From Zygnema cylindricum (Eukaryota; Streptophyta; Zygnematophyceae; Zygnematales; Zygnemataceae), in contig JBBHKE010003271.1 in assembly GCA_037447655.1 (NCBI GenBank), positions 1-18,334 on the forward strand: 18,334 bases of DNA. The letters run 5' to 3'. Shown here one piece after another: positions 1 through 9,200 of this stretch. A program made the position numbers and the translations under genes. The notes beneath the pieces were generated by a model, which ran no database searches, was not told where the DNA came from, and saw only the letters and a program-made list of their open reading frames with translations. Numbering within the stretch: position 1 is the first letter of the stretch; each line of letters begins with the position of its first letter.

Positions 1-186
1 GGGAGCAAATTCAGAGATTCTTTTTGCTACTGACTCAGGGGAGTCTTGTCTTCACAGGGGTGCGGGTGGTCAGGGTTTTTGTCTGCCAGGGTGGCAGTTA
101 TTTTTGCTGGAACACAAAGGGGTCAGGATTATCCTAGAGGCTTCTTGGAAGCTGTCCACTCTGAGGACTTATGGAGGTCTCAGAGT
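1..186. other. Left edge, no gene recognised
   Basis: I see no coding signal here. The short open frame from 104 onward runs into the transposon-like element that begins at 187 and has no recognisable motif. The stretch could be flanking intergenic DNA or part of an intron of a gene outside the window. Confidence 0.5.
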
Positions 187-384
187 CACATATTACTGTA
201 GTGCTCATTTTTTTCCGCCACTTCAAATATCATTTGTCGTGTTACGCATCCGACGGTTTCGATTGAAAGATAAACTCTCCAATTGGATTTCTTTGATTTT
301 ATTCTAACTGAACATTGGCGACGTGTGTGGGGAGAAACGTTCTGAAGTGGCGAAAAAAACAATCAGCACTAATCGCGATATGTG
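187..384. mobile_element. Diverged foldback MITE-like element, copy 1
   Basis: The two ends are imperfect inverted repeats. The left end starts CACATATTACTG and continues through a T-run into CCGCCACTTC. The right end, read in reverse complement, starts CACATATCGCG and continues through a T-run into CGCCACTTC. The arms stay similar for roughly 60 bases. The T-run followed by a CCACTT-like word is shared with the element at 4386-4597, so I place them in one family. A TA follows the right end (385-386), while the left flank reads GT, so the duplication there is mutated or the left border is slightly off. No transposase is encoded, as expected of a miniature non-autonomous element. Confidence 0.6.
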
Positions 385-410
385 TATCAGACTGGTTTAA
401 CATTGGTATA

Positions 411-790
411 TATTTATGTATACATGTATACATGTATGTAAGCAACTAATAATGTATGTATTTATGTATGTATGTATGTATGCATGTATGTATGTATGTA
501 TGATGATGTATGTATGTCTATATGTATGTGTATGTATATATGTATGTATGTCTATATGTATGTATGTATGTATGCATGTATGTCTATATGTTTGTATGTC
601 TATATGTATGTATGCATGTATGTATGTATGTATGTACGTATGTATGTATGTATGCATGTATGTATGTATGTATGTATGTATGTATGTATGTATGTATGTA
701 TGTATGTATGTATGTATGTATGTATGTATGTATGTATGTATGTATGTATGTATGTATGTATGCATGCCTGTATGTACATATGTATGTATG
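411..790. repeat. (TATG)n microsatellite, about 380 bp
   Basis: The tetranucleotide TATG/TGTA repeats from about 411 to 790. It is nearly pure between about 657 and 760, and upstream it is interrupted by TATA, GATG, TGCA and TACG variants. Because 4 is not a multiple of 3 and no stop codon is formed, open frames rich in Met-Tyr-Val-Cys or His-Thr-Tyr-Ile appear on both strands. They are by-products of the repeat, not genes. The decay gradient from pure 3' part to variant 5' part is typical of ageing microsatellites. Confidence 0.97.
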
Positions 791-1436
791 CTTAATTGTT
801 TGAGTATGGAAGAAACAGAACATCGACAGACATAATATTTAAGTGATAGAATATCGAGTCTCCCGAAATATCGATTCGTCCAGATATCGAGATGACGTCA
901 TCATGGGTGACGAAACATCATCGATCGGCCATCATAAAGTTGGAGTGGAAATGAAGCAGACTACGTAATTTAGAGTGGATGATCAAAAATCACTTGCCGC
1001 CGTACTTTCCGGCCGGGATCTCGGATACCGTCGATAGCAACGAAACGTAACCAATGCAAGTGAAGCGATACCATAAAACAATATTGGCAGGTAACCTTTC
1101 AATTATACGGACCGTACAGCTACACTTTAGATCATTATTAGAGTTTATAACACTAGTTCGATCGCGACATTTTTGGCAGAAAATTTTAGAATAGTGTGAA
1201 CAATATTGCTCCAGCAAGTGGACCAAAACTTGCCGCGCGTACATATGCAAAACAAGTATTTTATGATCCAGATAAATCATTAACGCTACAGCATTAACGG
1301 TAAGGAGCGTATCTGTTATATTCAGTTTGTACGATAGCTGCAAAGTTTCAAACTTTAAAAGCGCAAGATTTTGTTATCTTTTGTAGGCAATTAGGCATAG
1401 TTGTTCAAAACGTATTTTACGCACGTTTCGAACGAG

Positions 1437-2235
1437 CGTACAATACGTAGAAATTGGAGAGGTCGATTTGAAAAAAACTTTAATGAATTTTTTTTCCGTA
1501 CAAATCCGTACATTTTTAAAAAGTTTAATTGAACATGTAGAGCAGTTTGTACGCTTTCCGGTGAAAAACATTATTTAATTATAAGATTATTATCTACTGC
1601 GTGTTCATCTAAAATTTAAATTTACACCAATTGGTTGAGAATATTTAACGGGTATACACGAAACAACGTACGCAGGCGCAGGTTCAAGTCCTGCGAAATG
1701 CATTTTTATTATGATAAAATTGCCTGTCCTTCACAGACATGCAGCCATGGCCTTCTTTCTCTACCTCTCCGTGGGCATGGCCGCTTTTTTGGAGGTCTGT
1801 GACTTCTTCGTCAACGGCTTCAATGACAGTTTACTAACTACTGTCGTGGCGTTGGTAATGGCGGCTTCTGTGATTTTTCGCATTCAGCTGTTCAAGTAAT
1901 AATGGCGGCTTCTTTTCGAAATTTGAAGAAGACGCCCGTACAAAATTTGAACTCACGGCGCTCAAATAGTGTGACGCCGCAACGTCTCTTTTTGGAAATA
2001 TTTGTAGACGTCACATTATTTTCCCGTACAATCCATGTACATTCTGTTCGGTTTACTGAAAAGAAAGTACGGATAAGTGTATCGATTTTTTTTATAAACT
2101 ACCGTACAGTTTCCGTAAAAAATCTAACAGTTACAGTATTTTGTTTATTAGTTTCCGTAATATGTCAGTTTCAGTTTACAGTAGACGTTTTTTTGCGTAT
2201 TTTTCAAAAGTCACGTACAATACGTAGAAACTGGA
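1437..2235 (+). repeat. 22-bp direct repeat pair, 777 bp apart
   Basis: CGTACAATACGTAGAAAYTG followed by GA occurs at 1437-1458 (Y=T) and 2214-2235 (Y=C). This is one mismatch in 22 bases. Upstream of both copies lies a similar TTTT/CGTATTTT-containing stretch, so the similarity probably extends further at lower identity. The pair may be the remains of direct terminal repeats or two units of a dispersed repeat. No internal coding region between them supports a retrotransposon. Confidence 0.6.
1631..1694 (+). other. tRNA-like Pol III box A/box B pair (SINE or tRNA relic)
   Basis: Positions 1678-1694 form a textbook T-arm: GCAGG stem, TTCAAGT loop, CCTGC stem. They contain the box B consensus GGTTCAAGTCC at 1681-1691. 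About 45 bases upstream, TTGGTTGAG (1631-1639) resembles box A. The expected acceptor strands do not pair and I find no anticodon arm in register, so this is not an intact tRNA gene. It fits a tRNA-derived SINE head or a decayed tRNA. A chance match is possible because the T-arm is short. Confidence 0.3.
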
Positions 2236-2449
2236 AAAAATGGACAAAATCCACGTATTGAACAACTAGGTTTTGAACTATGATGTATACATTTTACTTT
2301 TTGAACTTTCGAACAACCGTACGCTTCGCCAACGGTACGGTACAGTTTTACACTTTTGACATGTGGTTCGACGGTGGACTCAGGCTACGAAACATCCACT
2401 TCAGAATCTGGCATTTACGTTGGCTAATTGGCACGAGTTCCTCTTCCAA

Positions 2450-2580
2450 CCAATGATAACGCACAGCAAAGCCAGAATTTCTCTCACGTGGCCTCATCCC
2501 TTTCCGGGAACAGCGCTACACGTGTTCATTATAGCCATAATCCTTGCCACATACTATATGCGGGTTATCCAGTCGGGATG
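2450..2580 (+). promoter_or_regulatory. Candidate light-responsive promoter module of STN8
   Basis: Within 131 bases there is a CCAAT box (2450-2454) directly joined to an I-box-type GATAAC (2455-2460), a G-box CACGTG at 2485-2490, a second G-box at 2519-2524, a TATA-like ACTATATG around 2563-2570 and a reverse I-box (GGTTATCC, 2573-2580). In land plants, I-box plus G-box combinations are typical of light-regulated photosynthesis genes, which fits the downstream thylakoid kinase. The cluster lies about 0.7 to 0.8 kb before the STN8 start codon, so the 5' leader would be long or contain an intron. Function is inferred from words only. Confidence 0.4.
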
Positions 2581-2639
2581 TTACACGTTGAAGGTGGAAC
2601 TGCAAATGCATATTCCCCAGAAAACCTTGTCCATCTCGT

Positions 2640-3276
2640 GACTACGTGGCGCTAGCGAATAGGCAGACCTTGTGCAGCGTGCCGTACTACTGTACTGCTG
2701 TGTACCTATCTGTACATGATTTGTATGGTTCGTACCAATGCGGCAATGCCACCCCGTTGTACGGTAGCATCGTATCCTCTACTGTGAATGTGGCCTGCCT
2801 TTGAAGGCATGAAGCCGTGAGGGTTTGTCAGCTCATAATTAGTTTGGTCATTCTAGCTTGCCTTTAGTTCTCGCTTCCTATACATTGTCACTTTTAATTA
2901 TTAATAACATTCAGCTAATAGCAATACTCCACACATCTTTAGCAATTTTTGTCCTTTCTTCCTTGCATATGGATTAAATTTATTTAGTCTGTAGGGCCAT
3001 TTCGGTTACTGTATGAACTAGTGCTTGTTAGAAACACCGGCAGTGCTAGTTTCTGTATCATGAGGCCTACGTAAGTCAATTTTGCTGAGATCTACAGGCG
3101 TAAAGTTTTGAGTTCTCTTGTAATTACAGTTTACGATTCGGCAACAATATGTCAGTTTTTACTGCCACCTGTTGAGTGTGAAAAAAATGGACTGCGTTTT
3201 TAGACCCGTTAAGAAGCTAAAAATTTGCAGCTGTTAGAATTTCGAGGTTTCTAGGTCATATTAGGGGAAGGCTGGT
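2640..3276 (+). other. STN8 5' leader/upstream region, no separate gene seen
   Basis: No coding exon is apparent. The region probably includes the transcription start and untranslated leader of STN8. An in-frame TAG at 3262-3264, 15 bases before the ATG, shows that the coding frame does not extend upstream without splicing. More CGTAC/TGTAC words occur around 2680-2760, a continuation of the upstream compositional pattern. Confidence 0.4.
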
Positions 3277-6200
3277 ATGGCTCTTCCTTTAGACATCATC
3301 TCTGTACAGTTTCATGGATCCGGACCGTACAAATATTTACCACTATACAACCTCAGTGACCATACAACCTCTTTCTTACCTCCTCAACCAATTTTTTCTC
3401 GTAATCAACAACAAGCTCGAGAAAGAGCTAAAACCAGCTCCAATCTTTGGGGTCAGAAGCTTCCCGGGTCCACCAAAACCGGTTTTGGACGTTTGCAACA
3501 CTCAGAAACACCCAAAACTAATAATCCTATCTGTAATTCTCTGCAAGGGGACATTTTCCCTCTTGCTCAGGTCCTTCCAAAAGCTTCAATTGAGGAGCTT
3601 GTGGAGCTTGGTGGGAGTACACTAAAGGCCAAAGGACAGAAGTTGGAGGAGGAATTCCCTGCCTTGATTTTTCCTGCCCATATTTTGGAGGCTTCCTCGG
3701 ACGCACTTGTCGACTTTATCAGATTACCGGGCGGAGAGAGAATCAAGGATGCGGCAATCTTTGCAGGCTCGTGGTTTTACTTGACAGTAAGGCCAGGGGT
3801 TTTGGCGGGGGCAGTCGACGCCTATGTCCTCGCACCGCTTCAGTTTGCCATTGATTCTGTTCGAGGTCGAAGAAACTTTAAGAGAACCGATTTTGTTCTT
3901 GGAAGGCGGTTGGGTGAAGGCAGTTTTGGCACGGTGTTTGAGGCAAGTACACTGTCCATTGCTGTTAATCACTCTAATCGCAGGTTGTGTTTTTCTGATC
4001 TGAAATCATAATTTAATGTTAATAACACTATTCAAGTAAGTGGCCCACAGTAAGCCACGCTGCAAAACACAATTTAGTGCTGTTACTTCTAATGAAGTGT
4101 TAACGCTAATATCTCACTAACTCTAGTAGCGCTGGGAGGTTTAGCAAGGTTAAGCCTGTTGAAACTTGGGAAGTTCTAATATCACGTTACCTCTGGATGC
4201 ATAATTTAAACGTTCAAATTTCTTCTCAAAACACAAAAAAGCATAAAGGTCATAACACAATACGTCGTGCAAATGTTGAAGGATGTCAATTGTGACAGTG
4301 TTCTTCAAGATATTTAGCCGTTAATGATGTTTCATGCAGACAGGGATACTTGAAGCATTTGGAGGATATTGCATGAAAGGCGTTACATCGTGTATTGTTG
4401 TTAGCGTCCATTTTTTTTCACCACTTAAATCATGTTGTCTCCGTGCACACTTGTCAAATAACTAATCTGACAGTAGCAATGGCAATTTAGGGATCTTACC
4501 TTCTGATTGTCAGTCTCTGATTGGAAATTGGACACGTGTGCACGGAGAAAAAATGATTTGGCTAAAAGAAGATTGACGCTAATAACGATTCACGGTGTAA
4601 CTTTTAAATAGCAATCACCGCATGTCAATTGCTTTTTCAGTGTTTCTCAGCTCCAAATTCAAGTTTTGTGAATTTTTCAATTTCACTCTTTCAGTTAATT
4701 GAACCACTGGATGGTTTGCAACCCGTGAATGTAGTTACTGCCAGAGTTTTACGACATTTTTGCTTCAAGTTGGTCACTCTGACTTGGTATGCTCATGCGT
4801 ATGTTGTGGATTCCTTGCCTTCACGTACAGCTAAGTTATGATGTATTTCTTTTTCACTGTCATTTAACAATCATCTATAATATCTCTGCAGACTAATTTA
4901 CGGTTTTCTAATTTTTTTTACAACTCAAATACATACAGGGGGGTTTGCGAACGTCTGCAAGTGATGTTGAGGAGGAGGAGTTTGGTCGTCGATCAAAGAA
5001 ATTAGAAGATGTCAAAGGTGCTGAAAACTTGGAGAAGGTCGTCCTCAAGAAGGTGAATCATCTTTCAGTCATCCATCATTTTTACCATTTGAGGAAGCTA
5101 CACCGTGAATTGCTATTAGCGTTAATAACACAAACATGCTGCCTGTTTTTTTGGGCAATGGACATAAAATAGCGTTAGTAATACTTTTTTTTTTGTTTCT
5201 TAATGCTGATTTTGTAATCCATTGAAAATTGTCCTCGTGGATCACACCTAAATTACAATTAATTACACCAAAATAAACCCAACGCAATATATTTCTTAAC
5301 GCTAATAGCGATTCACAGTGTACTAGAGCCTAGAAAGCTAGAGATACAGAAATATATTTCCTAACAACTAAGCTAAACGTGATTTGCTATGAGTAGTAAT
5401 CGCGGTTAGTTGAAAGGAATTTAAAGCCTTAGTAGCAATCGTTGCAGATGATCAAAGTTCGCTTGAGGTAAAGTTTTGCCGATGCTTTGCAGATGTTGCC
5501 ATTCGGTACAGTTTAGTATTTTGAGCTAACTGATGGATGGGCGAAAATTTGAACAATTCATTGGCATGAAATGAATGAAGTGGACCTAATCATGCAAAAT
5601 GAAATGAATGAAGTGGACCTAATCATGCAAAATAAAATGAATGAAGTGGACCTAATCATGCAAAATGAAAGCAGTGATTTTTGTATGATGCCTTTAGTAA
5701 ATACGTGGAGGGCTGAGCAAAAGTCATCTTCAGCAGGGTCTGGCTAGAAGGATGCCGCTCTTGTTGATAAAGTAACAATAGTTGATCTTCATTTCCTGAA
5801 GAAGTGACTTCAAGAATGAGGCCAGTGTTTGTGCTTGGCAGCCGTTTCAAGTCACGTCATTTGCAGGAACTCAATATTATTATTCCATCCCAAGACCAGG
5901 CATATCAAGAGAGGTTTGCTGAATTAAAAGCTACAAATGTTGTTTCCATGTAACAATCTCCTCTCAAAGCGAGCCTTAGCAGGGAATATAATTAATGGCA
6001 CCATAACAGAAGCTGAAAATTGTTTAAAAGGTCACAGGTTTTTTTTTTTTCAAGGGATAGGCAGTGAAGTGAGACTAATCTTTATGTTCTTCTCACCGGG
6101 GAGACGTTTGCATGTGATAAAATAGTTTGTTTACAGAAGCATTAAACGCTTGATGTATTGCATAATCTGTTGCAGGACGAATTCAACAGTAGAAATAGAG

Positions 6201-9200
6201 GCAGAATAGCATGTCGTTTTAGAGACGATGAGAGTTTATTGGTAGCAGGGGAAAGATGGTAGCTTTATTTATATAGTATGTATAATTCAGAGCGACAAGC
6301 TCAGTATCTGGGGTGTTGTGTAAGGATTGACTGTCTGCACTATTGCTGGGGGACTTTATTTTCTATTCTATTTTAAAGTCGTTGTAATTGCATAGGTGAT
6401 GGAGATGGTCGAGGACACCAGAATATCTTATGTGATGTTTTTTTTTCACAGAGTGAGTGTTTCATGCAAACAAGCTTTGTTGCTCGTTGTTCCCACGGAT
6501 AGGTTCAGTGACACTTGGAGACATGTATCCTTGGTTCATTTTATTATTTTGTGACCTTTGCAGGTGAAAATGGAAAAACCGGGTGCTGAACAGAGTGGGG
6601 AAGTGGAGGAATGGTTCAACTTACGAATGAGACGGGTGGCACCAGAAGCATGTGCAAAATATATGGGCAGTTTTATCGCAGACAAGACGAGGGGACAGTT
6701 TTCTGAAGGGGGCAAATGGCTTGTTTGGAGATATGAGGTGAGGCTTAGCAACCTGTTTATGAGGTGTTTGGAAATAGTGAAAACATAACGGGGATAACTT
6801 GGTTTTACAGATTCTGTTGGTAAGAGTTTAAGGCTGCAGTGATTTTTATGTAGAAACTTGTGAGGGCTGTTGGTTCAGAACCCGTAATTTGCTTACTTGA
6901 GCTTGACTCCTTCCTGCCTTCGATCACTCGTTGACAAACTCATGTGATAAATGCCGAGCATGTGTGCTTCAAATTTTCTTTGAAATGAGTTTCTGTATGA
7001 AGAAGCAACAGATGAGGAGCAATTTTTGTTGCTCCAAGCTGAGACAAGTGTTTTCAATGTCTCTCCGCATCTGTGGGTTGGGAAAAAGAAAAAGCTTTAA
7101 GACGACGCGCATTTGTTGCTTCATCCGTTTTGCTCTTCACTCTTAATGAATATTCAAATGGCTCCACTTTTACATTTCTCTAAGTAGAGCTGCTGACACC
7201 TAGCTGTTGAAAATTTGTGTTTTCTTCTTTGTTGGAATTTCACATAAAAACAAAAAATCCTTCTTGTGTGATCCGTGGTACCTGTCAGAGCAAAACTATA
7301 CCCGATGTGTAATATATGCCTGTCTTCAGAGGGAAGTAACCGGAGAATTTAACTCCATCGCACTTGCATGGTCCATATTCAGAGGCAGTGTCTCATGTTG
7401 CACAATACGGCACTTAGGCGGCCGTAGTTTTTTCTATCATTTCTTGAAAAGTGTGGATTTAAGACGTGAGCACAGGATAGCTTTTCATGCATGCGTGTAA
7501 ATTTTAGCTGAAAACATGGTGGAAGACACTAAATGGTCTTTTTTTTCAATATAGACCTTAGTTTGTAACATGATATATGTTATGTTTTACTTATATGGTT
7601 AAGCAGGATGGGCCAGCAAAATTGTCAGGAATCATCAAACGTACTAGTGAGAAAATGGTAACCCGTCACTACTACAAGGACATCATCTCACTGAAAGAAA
7701 TGAAGCATGTAGAAGGATTCAGGATCAAGTTATTGAGCTCACAATGTCCACTTTGCCATTTTCAGATGTCAAAAAAATTCGGTTCTAGGTTTGGCTTTGT
7801 TTTCCTGTCTTTCTATCGAAGTTCAACCCCCTAAAAGTGACTCACTGTCGCCTGAATTCATGGAAAGTCTTTCGATGTTCTTTCTGACAAGAAGTTTTTG
7901 ATGTCATGTGCAAACAAGGAGATTGGTTGTTTGTTTTTATTCTTTCTTTTATACAGTTAAATGCAGAGTTGTTTAGGTAGGATGGAGTTGACGAGTTTTG
8001 AGCTGATTGAGAGTGACTTCCCTTAGACCAGCTTATTTCATTCTGTTCCTAAATTGTGGGACAAACCCGGGGGGAGGTACAATACATTGCTCATGTGGTT
8101 TTTTTTTTTTTGGGATCCCTGAACAATAAAGTTAATGAGCACCAATCGTCCAGTTAATGGCTGGGAGCTAAAATGAGAAACAACAACACTAAATAAAACC
8201 CCACGCATGCAGATAAGCAAGTAACCTTTCTTGTCCTCTTTTCTGATTTATTGAGTGGAAATTGTATTTTACCTATTGCAGGGTGACACGACTCTTCTCG
8301 CCTACATGTCAAGAAGAGATTTTCCGGATAACCTTGGGCCAGCCATTTTTGGCAAATCCTACTCAGAAAACGAGGACAAGGTCCGTCGACAATCACTTGT
8401 CATCAAAAAGTTGATGCGACAAGTGATGGTTTCTTTAAAAAAAATGCATGCCACAGGAATTGTCCATCGAGACATCAAACCGTCAAATCTTGTTATTACT
8501 AATAAAGGTGTAGTGAAGATAATAGATTTTGGAGCTGCCACAGACCTTCGCGTTGGAAAAAACTATGTTCCAAACATGGGAATGCTTGACCCTGATTATT
8601 GCCCTCCGGAATTGTATGTGATGCCGGAGACCACACCAATTCCTCCTCCGGAACCAGTCGCAGCCTTCCTCTCTCCCATTCTTTGGCAGGTGAGACTTGC
8701 AAATGTACTGAAAGTGTTTAGGTCAACTGTACTGGAACTGTTTACGGCATGAAGGAGACAGATGACAGGTGGTCTGTTGAGGGAACGAATGTTTTTAGCT
8801 CATTCTGTTATTCTTTGCGTAACGGTAGACAATGTTATGGGCAAGGAAATGAAGGCGAAGAGTGTATTTCTTCATCATAACACGTCAACGGTAGTTAGTA
8901 AATTCTCTCCTTGTGACTAGTAAGTATTGAAAAGTTTCAGGCAAAGGACAGTGAGAGTAGTCTGGTGAAGATGAAGATGGCATTCTCAAGTAGGGTGGGG
9001 CATTTATACATGTTAAGAGCGCCTTTACTAACTGATAATAGGGGAAGTACATCATCTGGAATTTGTGTTAAGCTGACATGTTTTGGAAAGTGTAGAGCAA
9101 AAACTGCCATTCACTCTCCCTCTTTCTCTCCTGTCCTAAACCCCTCTTTTCCTTCAACCCTTAGCACACTCTTTCCTGCCTACCTGTCCTCTTTATCTCT

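Larger units (their letters stand above)
791..2350. other. Gene-poor stretch rich in CGTACA/TGTACG words
   Basis: No convincing protein is seen. The palindrome-centred word GTAC occurs repeatedly in the context CCGTACA or its complement, for example near 1109, 1496, 1507, 1935, 2024, 2101, 2315 and 2335. The word TTCCGTA recurs near 1494, 2111 and 2152. A near-perfect 22-base direct repeat lies at both ends of the denser part (1437-1458 and 2214-2235). The palindrome TGACGTCA is at 893-900, and a 14-base repeat containing AATGGCGGCTTCT recurs near 1857 and 1900. A 62-codon open frame at 1711-1899 has no motif I recognise. The composition suggests an old repetitive element, but I cannot assign a class. 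Confidence 0.45.
3943..4938 (+). other. STN8 intron 1, GC-AG type, carrying two MITEs
   Basis: The exon ends GAG and the intron starts GCAAGT, a strong match to the GC-donor consensus AG|GCAAGT. The acceptor is ACATACAG before 4939. Joining here keeps the frame and gives FGTVFE followed by GGLRTS, with the glycine expected after the glycine-rich loop. The only nearby GT alternative (3947-3948) would break the frame with the 4939 acceptor. The 996-base intron is occupied by two small inverted-repeat elements (3950-4141 and 4386-4597). The rest is AT-rich without coding signal. Confidence 0.85.
5053..6563 (+). other. STN8 intron 2
   Basis: The donor is AAG|GTGAAT and the acceptor is GACCTTTGCAG before 6564. 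The 1511-base intron contains a MITE 48 bases after the donor (5101-5320) and a 33-bp triplicated minisatellite (5571-5669). No exon is supported inside: the flanking exons join in frame as VVLKK followed by VKMEKP. A 64-codon minus-strand open frame at 5656-5850 has no motif I recognise. Confidence 0.85.

Noticed and set aside
397-835. Overlapping open frames rich in Met-Tyr-Val-Cys and His-Thr-Tyr-Ile on both strands
   Set aside because: They are translations of the (TATG)n microsatellite. A tetranucleotide repeat without stop codons keeps every frame open.
1120-1330. A further MITE copy starting TACACTTTAGATCATTATTAG
   Set aside because: The left end resembles the family, but I could not find a matching right terminus or interior at the expected distance.
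1624-1702. Intact tRNA gene
   Set aside because: The T-arm and box B are perfect, but the acceptor strands (CACCAAT and GAAATGC) do not pair and no anticodon arm is in register.
2363-2655. Two overlapping open frames (92 and 75 codons) upstream of STN8
   Set aside because: There is no domain and no clear splice link to another exon, and they overlap the promoter-like G-box/I-box cluster.
7577-7834. Plus-strand open frame in intron 3 as an extra STN8 exon
   Set aside because: Exons 3 and 4 already join into the uninterrupted kinase sequence WRYE-GDTTL, leaving no place for an insert.
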